Source of the DNA: an uncultured Bradyrhizobium sp.
Lineage (GTDB): Bacteria > Pseudomonadota > Alphaproteobacteria > Rhizobiales > Xanthobacteraceae
Length of the DNA stretch: 46,613 nucleotides
Assembly: GCF_936928535.1 (NCBI RefSeq)
Contig: NZ_CAKZHY010000145.1
Coordinates: 1 to 46,613, forward strand
Direction of reading: 5' to 3'
Shown here: positions 7,348 to 15,501 of the stretch, in pieces
Position numbering within the stretch: the stretch's first letter is position 1
Layout: each line of letters starts with the position of its first letter
The notes under the pieces: generated by a model
Told to the model about the DNA's origin: nothing
The model's database searches: none
Seen by the model: the letters and a program-made list of their open reading frames with translations, nothing else
Made by a program: the position numbers and the translations under genes

Positions 7348-8276
7348 GTGTCGCCGTCACGACCGCCAAACCCACTGCAAAGCCCGCGCCCGAATTCCGC
7401 GCCGGAGGCACCGACTTCAGCGAACGCCGCCGCAGCGGCGTGTCGCAGGGAGCGCCGATCGATATTTCGGCCGCGGGCTCCAAGGCGATCACCTGGGACG
7501 CCGACGGCGCAGCCCTGATCGGCGCGCTTGCCACCATCGCCACGATCGCGACGGACGCGCGCATCGCCGCTGCCTATCCCGGGATTGCGGCGAGCGCGCA
7601 AGGCCTCGCCACGCCACAGGTGCGCCAGGTTGCAACGCTCGGCGGCAATCTCGCGCAGCGTTCGCGCTGCTGGTATTTCCGCCGCGCCGACATCGATTGT
7701 TTGAAGAAAAGCGGCAGCACCTGCCCTGCCCGGTCTGGCAATCATCTCTACGGCGTTGCGTTCGATCTCGGGCCTTGCGTCGCGCCGCATCCCTCGACCA
7801 TGGCGGCGGCTCTACTCGCTTATGATGCAACCGTCACCACCGACCGGCGCAGCGCGTTGACGATTGCCGGCCTGCTCGGCGATGGATCGGTCTCGCACGC
7901 CGATCATACACTCGCAGCAGGCGAGATGATCGAGAGCATTGCGCTTCCTGCTCCGCTCGCGGGCGAGCGCGCTTCCTACAAGCGCGCGATCAGCCGGACC
8001 TATGCGGAATGGCCGCTGGTGGAGCTCTGCGCCCGCGTCGTGATCGCCGACGGCAGGTTCCAGCTCGTGCGTCTCGCTGCCGGCGGTGTCGCGCCCGTGC
8101 CGCTTCGCCTCACGGCCACGGAAGTCGCGCTCAGTGGCAAGGCTGCGAATTCGGCATCGATCGCAGAAGCGGCGAAAGCAGCGACCTCGGGCGCCAAACC
8201 ATTGCCGATGACGGCCTACAAGCTCGATCTTCTGCAAGGGCTGGTGCGCGACGTGCTGGAGCGGCTTTCGGATTAG
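7344..8276 (+). CDS. Molybdenum hydroxylase FAD-binding subunit with likely 4Fe-4S site
   Basis: A 310-residue CoxM/XdhB-type subunit that passes electrons from the Fe-S centres through FAD to the acceptor. FAD-contact motifs are RAGGTDF near residue 20 and TLGGNLAQ at about 98-105. Four cysteines (C109, C119, C127, C145) with RCWYF, CLKKSG, CPARSGNHLYG and CVAPHPS match the arrangement of the 4Fe-4S-binding insert known in E. coli PaoB and in 4-hydroxybenzoyl-CoA reductase. The ATG overlaps the stop of the large subunit (ATGA), so translation is coupled. The gene ends the plus-strand operon, with the next gene converging 1 bp away. Which acceptor is used cannot be told. Confidence 0.85.
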   Translation: MSVAVTTAKPTAKPAPEFRAGGTDFSERRRSGVSQGAPIDISAAGSKAITWDADGAALIGALATIATIATDARIAAAYPGIAASAQGLATPQVRQVATLGGNLAQRSRCWYFRRADIDCLKKSGSTCPARSGNHLYGVAFDLGPCVAPHPSTMAAALLAYDATVTTDRRSALTIAGLLGDGSVSHADHTLAAGEMIESIALPAPLAGERASYKRAISRTYAEWPLVELCARVVIADGRFQLVRLAAGGVAPVPLRLTATEVALSGKAANSASIAEAAKAATSGAKPLPMTAYKLDLLQGLVRDVLERLSD

Positions 8277-8277
8277 G

Positions 8278-9816
8278 CTAGCCGCCAGAGCGACCCGCGA
8301 GCCGCGCGCGGATATCCGGCTTCAGCACCTTGCCGACCTTGGAACGCGGCAGGTCATCCCAGATCTCGATCTGCTTCGGCGCCTTGACGCTACCGATCTG
8401 TGCCTTGACGAAGGCGGCAAGCGCCACCGCATCGACGCTTTGGCCGGCGCGGGGCTGCACTACGGCAACGATCCGCTCACCCCACTTCTCGTCCGGAAGG
8501 CCGATGACGGCGCAATCCTGCACGGCCTCATGGGCCCGCAGCGCGTTCTCGACCTCGATCGAATAGACGTTGAAGCCGCCGGTGATGATCATGTCCTTGG
8601 CGCGGTCGACGATGTAGAGATAACCTGTGGCGTCGATGTAGCCGATGTCGCCGGTGTGGTGCCAGCCATGTGCCGATGCTTCGGCGGTGGCCTGCGGATT
8701 CTTGTAATAGCCGTCCATCACCAGCGAGCCGCGCACCACGATCTCGCCGCGCGCGCCTGATGGCAGCAAATTGCCGTCGCCATCCATGATGCCGGCCTGC
8801 ACCAGCGGGCTGATGCGCCCGGCCGAGGCGAGGCGCTCCATCGCGATGGTGCCGTCGGCATTGTAGTGCTCGTCGGGCGCCATCATCGAGATCATCATCG
8901 GCGCCTCGGTCTGGCCGAACAACTGCGCCATCGGTCCGATGCGTCGCAGCGCCTCCGCAAGCCGCGTCGCGGAGATCGGTGCCGCGCCGTACCAGAAGCA
9001 TTGCAGCGACCCGAGCTTCGCTGTGTCGAGCTTGGGATGATCAAGCAACATGTAGATCACGGTCGGCGGCAGGAAGGTGTGCGTGACCTCGTAGCGCTCG
9101 ATCAGATCGAGGAATTCGGCGATGTCTGGGTGATGCATGATCACGATGCGACCACTGAGCGCCATGATCGGGAAACACAGCACGCCGGCCGCGTGGGTGA
9201 GCGGCGCCAGCGCGAGATAGACCGGACGGCCCTTGAAGGGATAGCCCATCAGCGTGAGCGCCGTCATCGCCTCGATATTGCGGCCCGACAGCATGACCCC
9301 CTTGGGTTTGCCGGTGGTGCCGCCGGTGCCGGGAATCATCGCGAGATCGTCGATCGTCTCGCGCTGGTAGGGACCGTCGGCGAGGCCGGCGAGCCAGCCG
9401 TCGAACGAGGGCGCGAAAGGCAATTCGGCATCGAGGCAGACGAGGGCGCGGAGCTTCGGTAGCTCCGCACGCACCGCTTCGACCATCGGTGCGAAGCTCG
9501 AATGAAACAGCAGCAGGCTGCAGTCGAATTGGTCGAGGATGATCCGGTTTTCGGCCGCCTCGTTGCGCGGATTGATCGGGCACCAGACCGCGCCCGCGCG
9601 GGAAATGCCGAACACGCAGGCAAACGCGACGGGATCGTTGCCGGACAGAATCGCAACCTTCTCGCCGGGCGCGATGCCTGATCGGTCGAGCCCGCGCGCG
9701 ACGCGATAGCTCAGCTGCTGGACCGCGCCATAGCTGAGATCGCGCCCGTCCATGGTCAGGCACGGCGCATCGGCGCCGAGCGAGGCGCCCTTGTCGAGAT
9801 AGTCGATGAACCGCAT
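8278..9816 (-). CDS. Acyl-CoA synthetase (AMP-forming), class I adenylate-forming enzyme
   Basis: A 512-residue AMP-dependent ligase that would activate a carboxylic acid to its CoA thioester. Motifs: the phosphate-binding loop TGGTTGKPKG at residues 164-173, the aromatic/acid motif LFGQTEAPM, the hinge region GWHHTGDIGYID, and the catalytic lysine in PRSKVGK at about 496. I start at the ATG beginning MRFIDYL because the family alignment begins there; a GTG 42 bp upstream (9858) is in frame and possible. It is the last gene of a three-gene minus-strand operon, 54 bp after the saccharopine-dehydrogenase-like gene (12 bp if the GTG is used). Substrate is unknown: fatty, aromatic and alicyclic acids are all used by the family. 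Confidence 0.88.
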   Translation of the reverse strand: MRFIDYLDKGASLGADAPCLTMDGRDLSYGAVQQLSYRVARGLDRSGIAPGEKVAILSGNDPVAFACVFGISRAGAVWCPINPRNEAAENRIILDQFDCSLLLFHSSFAPMVEAVRAELPKLRALVCLDAELPFAPSFDGWLAGLADGPYQRETIDDLAMIPGTGGTTGKPKGVMLSGRNIEAMTALTLMGYPFKGRPVYLALAPLTHAAGVLCFPIMALSGRIVIMHHPDIAEFLDLIERYEVTHTFLPPTVIYMLLDHPKLDTAKLGSLQCFWYGAAPISATRLAEALRRIGPMAQLFGQTEAPMMISMMAPDEHYNADGTIAMERLASAGRISPLVQAGIMDGDGNLLPSGARGEIVVRGSLVMDGYYKNPQATAEASAHGWHHTGDIGYIDATGYLYIVDRAKDMIITGGFNVYSIEVENALRAHEAVQDCAVIGLPDEKWGERIVAVVQPRAGQSVDAVALAAFVKAQIGSVKAPKQIEIWDDLPRSKVGKVLKPDIRARLAGRSGG

Positions 9817-9870
9817 GGTCGATCTCGCGATGAGGCGGGTGGCGCGTACCGGCGCCACCCGCGATCAAGT

Positions 9871-10998
9871 TTAGTCGTGGACCGTCAGAACAGGCTTGCT
9901 GACCAGACCAAAACTGCGCAATTGCCCGAGCAGCTCGTGATGGCCGAACGCCTGGCAGCCGGAAGCGAAGCCGACGCGCTTGGGCGGCTGCTGCAGCAGA
10001 TGCGCCGCGGCATAGGCCTGCAACATGCCGGTCTGCTTGTAGTTGCTGTTGCCGTTGATGACGCAGTGCGCGCGCCCGAGCGGGCCGGAGGCATGCACCG
10101 AATCCAGCGACTTGTTGACGCGCGGGTTCTCGCGCGGCGGCATCGTGTTCATCACGCTGGCCGCGGTCTGCGCCAACGCGGCGTAACGGTCGTCGGGGTT
10201 CATGTTCTTGGTCGCCTCCAGCGCGCCGGCGACGATCTGCGGCACGCCCAGCATCAGCGCGCGGTTGAACACGCCGCCCAGCACCTTCACGTTGGCCACG
10301 CGCGGATCGCGCTTGAACCACACCGGGTGCGAGGTGCCGCCCCAGGGCAGCGCCAGCGCCAGCTCGTGCTGACCGGGGATGGCGAGGTTGTAGAGGCCGG
10401 CATCCGCCTGATGCTCGACGTATTTGTTCTGCTCGAGATAGTAGGCCTTGGCCATCGCGGCGTTGACCAGGATGGTCTGCGTCGAGGCGATGGTCGGGCT
10501 GCCGCCCCAGAACACGGCGATATCGAGCGTGTCGAGGCCTGGGGTCTCCAGGCACAGTTGGGCTGCGATCTCGCCGGTGGTGTACATCTGCGCGATGCCC
10601 GGCGCGAGCAGCAGGCCGGCGTTCGCGAAGCCTTTGCCGAACTCCTGATCGAGCGTAATCAGCCAGTCCTGCTCGCCGGTGGTGTCGGTGTAATGGCATT
10701 TGGCGGCAAGGCACGCCTGCACCACCTCCGTGCCGAACTTGGCGAAGGGGCCCACGGTGTTGAGCACCACCGAGGCGCCCCTGAACAATTCAGTCAGCGC
10801 CGCCACCGTATGCGGCACCGTCACTACCTCGTAATCGGCGGTCTCGATGCCGGCCACGTTCGACTTCATTGCGGCCTTGAGCTTCTCTTCGCTGCGCCCG
10901 GCGGCGATGAAGGGGATGTTGTATTCGCGTAAGTATTCGCAGACCAGCCGACCGGTGTAGCCGGACGCGCCGTAGACGATGACGGGCTTCTTGCTCAT
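9871..10998 (-). CDS. Saccharopine dehydrogenase-like NAD(P)-binding protein
   Basis: A 375-residue protein with an N-terminal Rossmann fold, GASGYTGRLVCEYLRE at about residues 9-24, of the saccharopine dehydrogenase/trans-acting enoyl reductase type. VVLNTVGPFAKFGTEVVQAC and YTDTTGEQDW are characteristic of this group. The C-terminal half is not recognised by a named fold. The start at 10998 has a strong AGGAGG ribosome site; an in-frame ATG 42 bp upstream lacks one. It is the middle gene of an operon with an SDR upstream and an acyl-CoA ligase downstream, so a redox step on a CoA-bound or carboxylate intermediate is plausible. The true reaction is unknown. Confidence 0.75.
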   Translation of the reverse strand: MSKKPVIVYGASGYTGRLVCEYLREYNIPFIAAGRSEEKLKAAMKSNVAGIETADYEVVTVPHTVAALTELFRGASVVLNTVGPFAKFGTEVVQACLAAKCHYTDTTGEQDWLITLDQEFGKGFANAGLLLAPGIAQMYTTGEIAAQLCLETPGLDTLDIAVFWGGSPTIASTQTILVNAAMAKAYYLEQNKYVEHQADAGLYNLAIPGQHELALALPWGGTSHPVWFKRDPRVANVKVLGGVFNRALMLGVPQIVAGALEATKNMNPDDRYAALAQTAASVMNTMPPRENPRVNKSLDSVHASGPLGRAHCVINGNSNYKQTGMLQAYAAAHLLQQPPKRVGFASGCQAFGHHELLGQLRSFGLVSKPVLTVHD

Positions 10999-11036
10999 TG
11001 CGATCCTCCTGACAGGTTGTTGTTGGTTGCCCGCGC

Positions 11037-11840
11037 TCACATGCCCATGCCGCCATCAACCGGCAGTCCGATGCCGGTGATGAAGCGCGCCTCGTTCGAG
11101 CACAGGAACACCGCGGCGTCGGCGATGTCGCCGACCTCCGCGAGCTTGCCGAGCGGCGTCTGCTCCACCACCGAGCCGACCGCGGCGTTGACGTCGGGCG
11201 CGAGCCCGATCTTCACGATGTCGTTGGCCAGCTGCATACCCATGTCGGTCGGGATCAGGCCGGGGTAGATGCAGTTGACGCGCACGCCATAGCCGAGCTT
11301 GCCGGCTTCCATCGCGCCAACCCGCGTCATGCGATCGACCGCGGATTTGGTGCCGGAATAGACTGCGATGCTCGGGAACGCGATGGTGGCCGCAACCGAA
11401 GCGATGTTGACGACGGCGCCACCCTTGCCGGCGGGCCCGCCCGGACGCATCGCGCGGAACGCATGCTTCATGCCGAGCACGGTGCCGACGATGTTGACCT
11501 CGCACATCCGCCGCGCGTCCTCGGCCTTCACCTCCGAGATCAGCGACGTGATCTCGATGCCGGCATTGTTGATGAGGATGTCGTAGCCGCCGAGGGTGGC
11601 GACCGTCGCAGCGGCCGCTTTCTCCCACTGCGCATCGTCGGTGACGTCGATATGCACGAAGCCGGTCTTCACACCGAGCCTGGCGATCTGGCCGGCGCTG
11701 TCCTTGCCAACGTCATCGAGGATGTCGCCGATCATGACCGACGCGCCGGAGCGCGCCAGCGCCTGTGCAATAGCAGCGCCTATCCCGCGGGCTCCGCCGG
11801 TGACCAGGGCTTTGCGGCCATCAAGACTCTTCTCACTCAT
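11037..11840 (-). CDS. SDR family oxidoreductase
   Basis: A 267-residue classical short-chain dehydrogenase. The cofactor motif TGGARGIG is at residues 14-21, D63-like DVTD follows, NNAG is near residue 95, and the catalytic Ser-Tyr-Lys set lies in NIASVAAT and VYSGTKSA. The C-terminal GIGLPVDGGMGM is typical. Start at 11840 is supported by GGAGG 7-11 bases upstream; an upstream in-frame ATG at 12041 would run through the operator region and is rejected. First gene of the three-gene operon and divergent from a TetR gene, with palindromes between them. It probably oxidises or reduces a hydroxyl/keto group in an unknown catabolic route. Confidence 0.85.
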   Translation of the reverse strand: MSEKSLDGRKALVTGGARGIGAAIAQALARSGASVMIGDILDDVGKDSAGQIARLGVKTGFVHIDVTDDAQWEKAAAATVATLGGYDILINNAGIEITSLISEVKAEDARRMCEVNIVGTVLGMKHAFRAMRPGGPAGKGGAVVNIASVAATIAFPSIAVYSGTKSAVDRMTRVGAMEAGKLGYGVRVNCIYPGLIPTDMGMQLANDIVKIGLAPDVNAAVGSVVEQTPLGKLAEVGDIADAAVFLCSNEARFITGIGLPVDGGMGM

Positions 11841-12011
11841 CGCACGTCCTCCCTTTGCTGATCTCTTGAGATCCCTTGGACTGGTTTTTCGCTGATGATC
11901 GGTGCGTGCTGCGCTTCGCAGCACGGTGCCGGTGCAGTGGCGCAAGCGGCATGCGAGTCCGTTCCGGCGGCGCGGCGCCGGTGGGTGCATTTCCTCCATG
12001 TGTGGGACGTC

Positions 12012-12092
12012 TTGACGACTGTCCAAATTCTTAAGGCGCACACTCCGCCCGGAGCTTGACAGTTGTCAAGATAAAAATTTGACAGTTGTCAA
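12012..12092. promoter_or_regulatory. Three TetR-type operator candidates in the divergent promoter region
   Basis: TTGACAGTTGTCAA occurs twice exactly, at 12056-12069 and 12079-12092, with 23 bp between equivalent positions. Each is a 6-2-6 palindrome. A degenerate copy, TTGACGACTGTCCAA, lies at 12012-12026. They sit between the SDR operon and the second TetR gene and are the probable binding sites of that regulator. TTGACA in each copy may also serve as a -35 box. Confidence 0.75.
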
Positions 12093-12213
12093 AGAGAATG
12101 GTCTGTATTGTTTGAGCATCATCTTTTCGGAAAACCGCTTCACCTTTTTCCGGATCATGCTCTACGACGGACGACGTGATCGTCATGACCAAGAGACGGG
12201 AGACAGCGCGACA

Positions 12214-12849
12214 ATGGCGCGGCGGGCGACAGGAGCTGTGAAGCGTGAGGCCGTGGTGGAGGTCGTGCGGGACGACAAGTTCAACGCCCGGCGCATCGAG
12301 CTTGCGGAAGCCGCGCTCGAAACCCTGGGCGAGCTTGGCTTCGCGCGCACCAGCCTGCGCGAGATCGCGCAGAACTCGGCCTTCACGCACGGCGTGTTCC
12401 ACTACTATTTCAGCGACAAGCTCGACCTGATCTGCTGCTGCGTCCGGCACTACAAGGCGAAGTGCGTCACGCGATATGACGAGGTGGTCGCGACCGCAAC
12501 GAGCCGCGACGAATTGACGGAGGGCTTCCTCGCCAAGCTCGCAGCGACACTGCAAAGCGAAGCCCGCATGCACCGTCTCTGGTACGATTTGCGCTCGCAG
12601 GCGATGTTCGAGGCGGCGTTTCGCAAGGACGTCCTCGAGATCGACAAGAGCCTGGAGGCCATGATCTGGCGCATAGCCTCGCGCTATGCCGAGCTCGGCA
12701 ACAAGCGGCCGGCATCGTCACCGGCCGCGCTCTATGCGCTGTTTGATGGCCTGTTCCAGAGTGCGCTGCTCAAGCACCTCGCTGACGACAGGACGGCGGT
12801 TCCCGAATTGCTCGACGAAGTCCGGCGCCTGCTGCCGACGGTCTGCTGA
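12214..12849 (+). CDS. TetR family transcriptional regulator
   Basis: A 211-residue regulator. The helix-turn-helix lies at about residues 24-62, with RRIELAEAALETLGELGFARTS and the recognition helix in FTHGVFHYYFSDKLDLI. The long C-terminal domain (TSRDELTEGFLAKLAATLQSEAR onwards) has no recognised ligand. I start at 12214, preceded by GGGAGA at about 10 bases; in-frame codons further upstream lie in the operator region. It is divergent from the SDR/saccharopine-like/acyl-CoA ligase operon, and two perfect palindromes lie in the shared promoter region. Repression of that operon and of itself is the simplest reading, probably relieved by an acyl-CoA or related intermediate. Inducer identity is unknown. 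Confidence 0.83.
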   Translation: MARRATGAVKREAVVEVVRDDKFNARRIELAEAALETLGELGFARTSLREIAQNSAFTHGVFHYYFSDKLDLICCCVRHYKAKCVTRYDEVVATATSRDELTEGFLAKLAATLQSEARMHRLWYDLRSQAMFEAAFRKDVLEIDKSLEAMIWRIASRYAELGNKRPASSPAALYALFDGLFQSALLKHLADDRTAVPELLDEVRRLLPTVC

Positions 12850-12900
12850 CGCGCGAGCGGCGCCTCCAGGCAGGGCCGCAGCCATGCAACGCTCCCCGCG

Positions 12901-14013
12901 TCACTTCAGAAAGCCAAGCCCTTCGCGGGCTGTGTCCATGGCCCATTTGTCCGAAGGTGGCAGCGCGAGCACGCTGTTGAAATCCGCGCGCGCATGCTTG
13001 GCGTCGGACATCATCATGTAGAGCAGACCCCTGTTGGCCAGAACATCCTGGTTTTTGGGATCGAGTCGAAGCGCCTCGTTGTAGTCGGCGAGTGCGCGGT
13101 CGTGCTGTCCCATGTCCCGAAACACACCGGCGCGATCCTTGTAGACCTCCAGATTCCCCGGCTGTAACCGAATCGCTTGGTCGAAATCGGCAAGAGCACG
13201 TTTGTCATCGCCCTTCCTGTGCAGGACGACGGCGCGAACGAGATAGGCTCTTTCGAAAGACGGCATGATCCTGGTGACGTCATCCAGCTCCCGGATGGTG
13301 TTGTCGGCATCGTCCTTTTTCAGGAACACCATGGCCCTGCAATAGTGGCCGCCGGCACTTCCGGGCTCGAGACGGACGGCGCTGTTGCAGTCATCAAGAG
13401 CTGCATCGATCTCGCCCTTGTTGAGACGAATGGTGCTGCGCAGCTCGTAGGGCCAGGCTGCCGCCGGATTACGCTGCATCGCCTCGCTGTAATCGTCCAC
13501 GGCGCGATCGGTGTCGCCCTTCGCCGCATAGACCTGCCCGCGCATGACGAACGCACGGTAAGCCTGCTTGGGGCTGCGCTCGATGACCTCGGTGAAACCC
13601 ACCATCGCACGGTCGAAATCGCGGCTGTTGAAATATTCCTCGGCGCGCGAGTTGTACGAAGGTCCATAGCCGGGATCGAGGCGTATGGCCTCGTTGTAAT
13701 CAGCCATCGCGTGATCGCGATCGCCTTTCGCGGAATAGGCGCGCCCACGGCAATTGTAGGCCCGCCCGAAATTGGGATCGATCCGGATCGCGGCGTTGCA
13801 ATCGTCGAAGGCACGATCCTTGTCGTGCTTCAGGTAATAGGCCTCGCCGCGCAGCTCGTAGGCCGCCGCATTGGTCGGGTCGGCCGCAATGATCTCGGTC
13901 TTCTCGGCGATGACCCGGTCGTTCGACGCGTCGTCAGCATGGGCCATTGCCGTGGCGGCGATGGTGACCGAGCCAAGCAGGCCGAAGACCCGGCCGATCG
14001 AACCGCAATTCAT
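12901..14013 (-). CDS. Secreted tetratricopeptide repeat protein
   Basis: A 370-residue exported protein. Residues 1-26 form a signal peptide ending near TAMAHA. About nine TPR units follow, each ending in patterns such as ALADYNEALRLDP or AFDDCNAAIRIDP, so almost the whole mature protein is a superhelical protein-binding scaffold. The start at 14013 is chosen because the signal peptide begins there and GGGGAT lies 9-14 bases upstream; a longer frame to 14184 overlaps ptsN. It is downstream of ptsN on the same strand, with 118 bp between, so co-transcription is uncertain. TPR proteins of this style are frequent in Bradyrhizobium; the partner is unknown and no enzymatic domain is present. Confidence 0.85.
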   Translation of the reverse strand: MNCGSIGRVFGLLGSVTIAATAMAHADDASNDRVIAEKTEIIAADPTNAAAYELRGEAYYLKHDKDRAFDDCNAAIRIDPNFGRAYNCRGRAYSAKGDRDHAMADYNEAIRLDPGYGPSYNSRAEEYFNSRDFDRAMVGFTEVIERSPKQAYRAFVMRGQVYAAKGDTDRAVDDYSEAMQRNPAAAWPYELRSTIRLNKGEIDAALDDCNSAVRLEPGSAGGHYCRAMVFLKKDDADNTIRELDDVTRIMPSFERAYLVRAVVLHRKGDDKRALADFDQAIRLQPGNLEVYKDRAGVFRDMGQHDRALADYNEALRLDPKNQDVLANRGLLYMMMSDAKHARADFNSVLALPPSDKWAMDTAREGLGFLK

Positions 14014-14131
14014 GTCGTAAAATCCCCGCGCCGAAATCGTGCCGGTCGCAGGTGACCATGATGGCGAAATATGCCAGCGCCCGGCTGCCAATAAGTCGCA
14101 GACGGTGCGGCGTGGGTTCGAACGGGAAGAG

Positions 14132-14593
14132 TTACGCCGCGGTTGCCGGCGGCAGGGCGAGCACCGAATAGATCGCCTGGGCATCGCGCGAGGCGCGGAG
14201 CTTCTTGGCGATGTCCTGGTCGCGGAGCAGGCGCGCGATGCGGGCGAGCGCCTTCAGATGATCGGCGCCGGCGCCTTCGGGCGCGAGCAGCAGGAAGACG
14301 AGATCGACCGGCTGACCGTCCATCGCCTCGAAATCGATCGGGCGATCCAGGCGGGCGAACAGACCGAAGATCTTCTCGAGCTTGGGCAGCTTGCCGTGAG
14401 GGATGGCGACGCCATAGCCGACCGCGGTGGTGCCGAGCTTCTCGCGCTGGAGCAGCACCTCGAACACGGAGCGCTCGTTCTGGCCGGTGAGTTCGGCGGC
14501 CTTGGCCGCGAGCTCCTGGAGCGCCTGCTTCTTGCTGTTGACCTTCAATGCCGGGAGAATCGCCTCGGGGGCGACCAGATCGGTAATCGGCAT
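14132..14593 (-). CDS. ptsN: Nitrogen regulatory PTS IIA protein PtsN
   Basis: A 153-residue EIIA-Ntr protein, the final phospho-acceptor of the nitrogen phosphotransferase chain (PtsP-NPr-PtsN), which tunes potassium transport and nitrogen/carbon balance in many proteobacteria. The phosphorylated histidine is H66 in GVAIPHGKL. The family's C-terminal block LLAPEGAGADHLKALARIARLLRD is intact. It follows hpf and rpoN on the same strand, the standard order in proteobacteria, although 227 bp separate it from hpf, so it may have its own promoter. Length is normal. Confidence 0.95.
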   Translation of the reverse strand: MPITDLVAPEAILPALKVNSKKQALQELAAKAAELTGQNERSVFEVLLQREKLGTTAVGYGVAIPHGKLPKLEKIFGLFARLDRPIDFEAMDGQPVDLVFLLLAPEGAGADHLKALARIARLLRDQDIAKKLRASRDAQAIYSVLALPPATAA

Positions 14594-14795
14594 GGAAGTG
14601 TTCCGAGGTGAATTAAACCGTCAGGTTCCGAATTGGCCGTCTCGCTAGACGCGAGCCCGACCGGCGTCAAGAAGGTCAAGCAGGAGGGGGACTTAGCCCC
14701 GGTCCTGATGTGGGGCGCTTCTACTCCAACGCAATCCCGGTGCCAACTCCTGCGTGCGGCTTTGCCACGGTCATTGTTAAGACCTGTGGTTGATA

Positions 14796-14808
14796 CGGGG
14801 TCACCCCG
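14796..14808 (-). terminator. Short GC hairpin just after hpf
   Basis: CGGGGT and ACCCCG flank one base, 12 bp beyond the hpf stop on the minus strand. There is no T tract, so termination is uncertain. The rest of the 14594-14820 gap between hpf and ptsN shows no gene. Confidence 0.35.
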
Positions 14809-14820
14809 GACAAGCCCTAA

Positions 14821-15417
14821 TCACACCGATTTGGCGCCCGGCGGGTCGATCCAGCCGACATTCCCGTCGGCCCGGCGGTAGATGATGTTCACCCGGCCGG
14901 AGGAACCATGCTGGAATACCAGGCAGGGCGCCCCGCTGAGGTCGAGTTCCATGACGGCCTCGCTGACCGACAGCTGCCGCAGCGAGGTCGTGGCCTCGGC
15001 AATGATCACAGGGCTGTAGCCGGTGACCTCGTCCTCGTCGTCGCCCTCGCCAGGGGCCTCGAGCACGTAGGCGGTGGCGTCGAGCGCGGCCAGCGCCGCG
15101 GAGGCGACATGGGCCTTGCGGGCCGAACGGTCCTTGAGCCGGCTCTTGTAGCGCTTGAGGCGCTTCTCGATCATGATCAGGGCCTGGTCGGCACTGGCAT
15201 AGGCATCCTGCGCATTCGAATCGGCTTCCAGCGTAATCCCGGAATCCAGATGCAGCGCGCAGTCGGTACGGAAGCCGAGGCCGTCCTTGCTGAGCGTGAT
15301 GTGGCCGGAATAATTGCCGTCGAAATATTTACGCAGGACCTCTTCGGTCCGGTCGGTCACGCGGCCGCGAAGGGCCTCACCGACGCTAACGCTCTTGCCC
15401 GAGATCCGAAGAGTCAT
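14821..15417 (-). CDS. hpf: Ribosome hibernation promoting factor, long form
   Basis: A 198-residue long HPF, which binds the 30S decoding region and dimerises 70S ribosomes into inactive 100S particles in stationary phase or stress. The N-terminal domain (1-100) shows the YfiA fold with LRISGKSVSVGEALRGRVTD and a basic helix KRLKRYKSRLKDR. An acidic linker (GEGDDEDE) leads to the C-terminal dimerisation domain with LSVSEAVMELDLSG and VNIIYRRADGNVGWIDP. The start at 15417 is preceded by GAGG; in-frame codons upstream only extend into the rpoN gap. It follows rpoN by 84 bp, the usual location. Confidence 0.93.
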   Translation of the reverse strand: MTLRISGKSVSVGEALRGRVTDRTEEVLRKYFDGNYSGHITLSKDGLGFRTDCALHLDSGITLEADSNAQDAYASADQALIMIEKRLKRYKSRLKDRSARKAHVASAALAALDATAYVLEAPGEGDDEDEVTGYSPVIIAEATTSLRQLSVSEAVMELDLSGAPCLVFQHGSSGRVNIIYRRADGNVGWIDPPGAKSV

Positions 15418-15501
15418 GTGATGCCTCGCTTGGTTCAATTGGCCTAGCTTGGATCGGTCGCGATGGGGGGAGGAGAGTAGCGCGATTTCGCGCCAGCGCA
15501 A

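Noticed and set aside
9041..10714. Long minus-strand open frame of 557 codons
   Set aside because: It overlaps the acyl-CoA ligase and saccharopine-like genes in another frame and shows no recognisable domain.
11841..12041. Upstream extension of the SDR gene
   Set aside because: It would place coding sequence across the operator region, and the ATG at 11840 has a strong ribosome site.
14633..14881. 82-codon plus-strand ORF between ptsN and hpf
   Set aside because: No ribosome site, overlaps the hpf 3' end, unremarkable composition.
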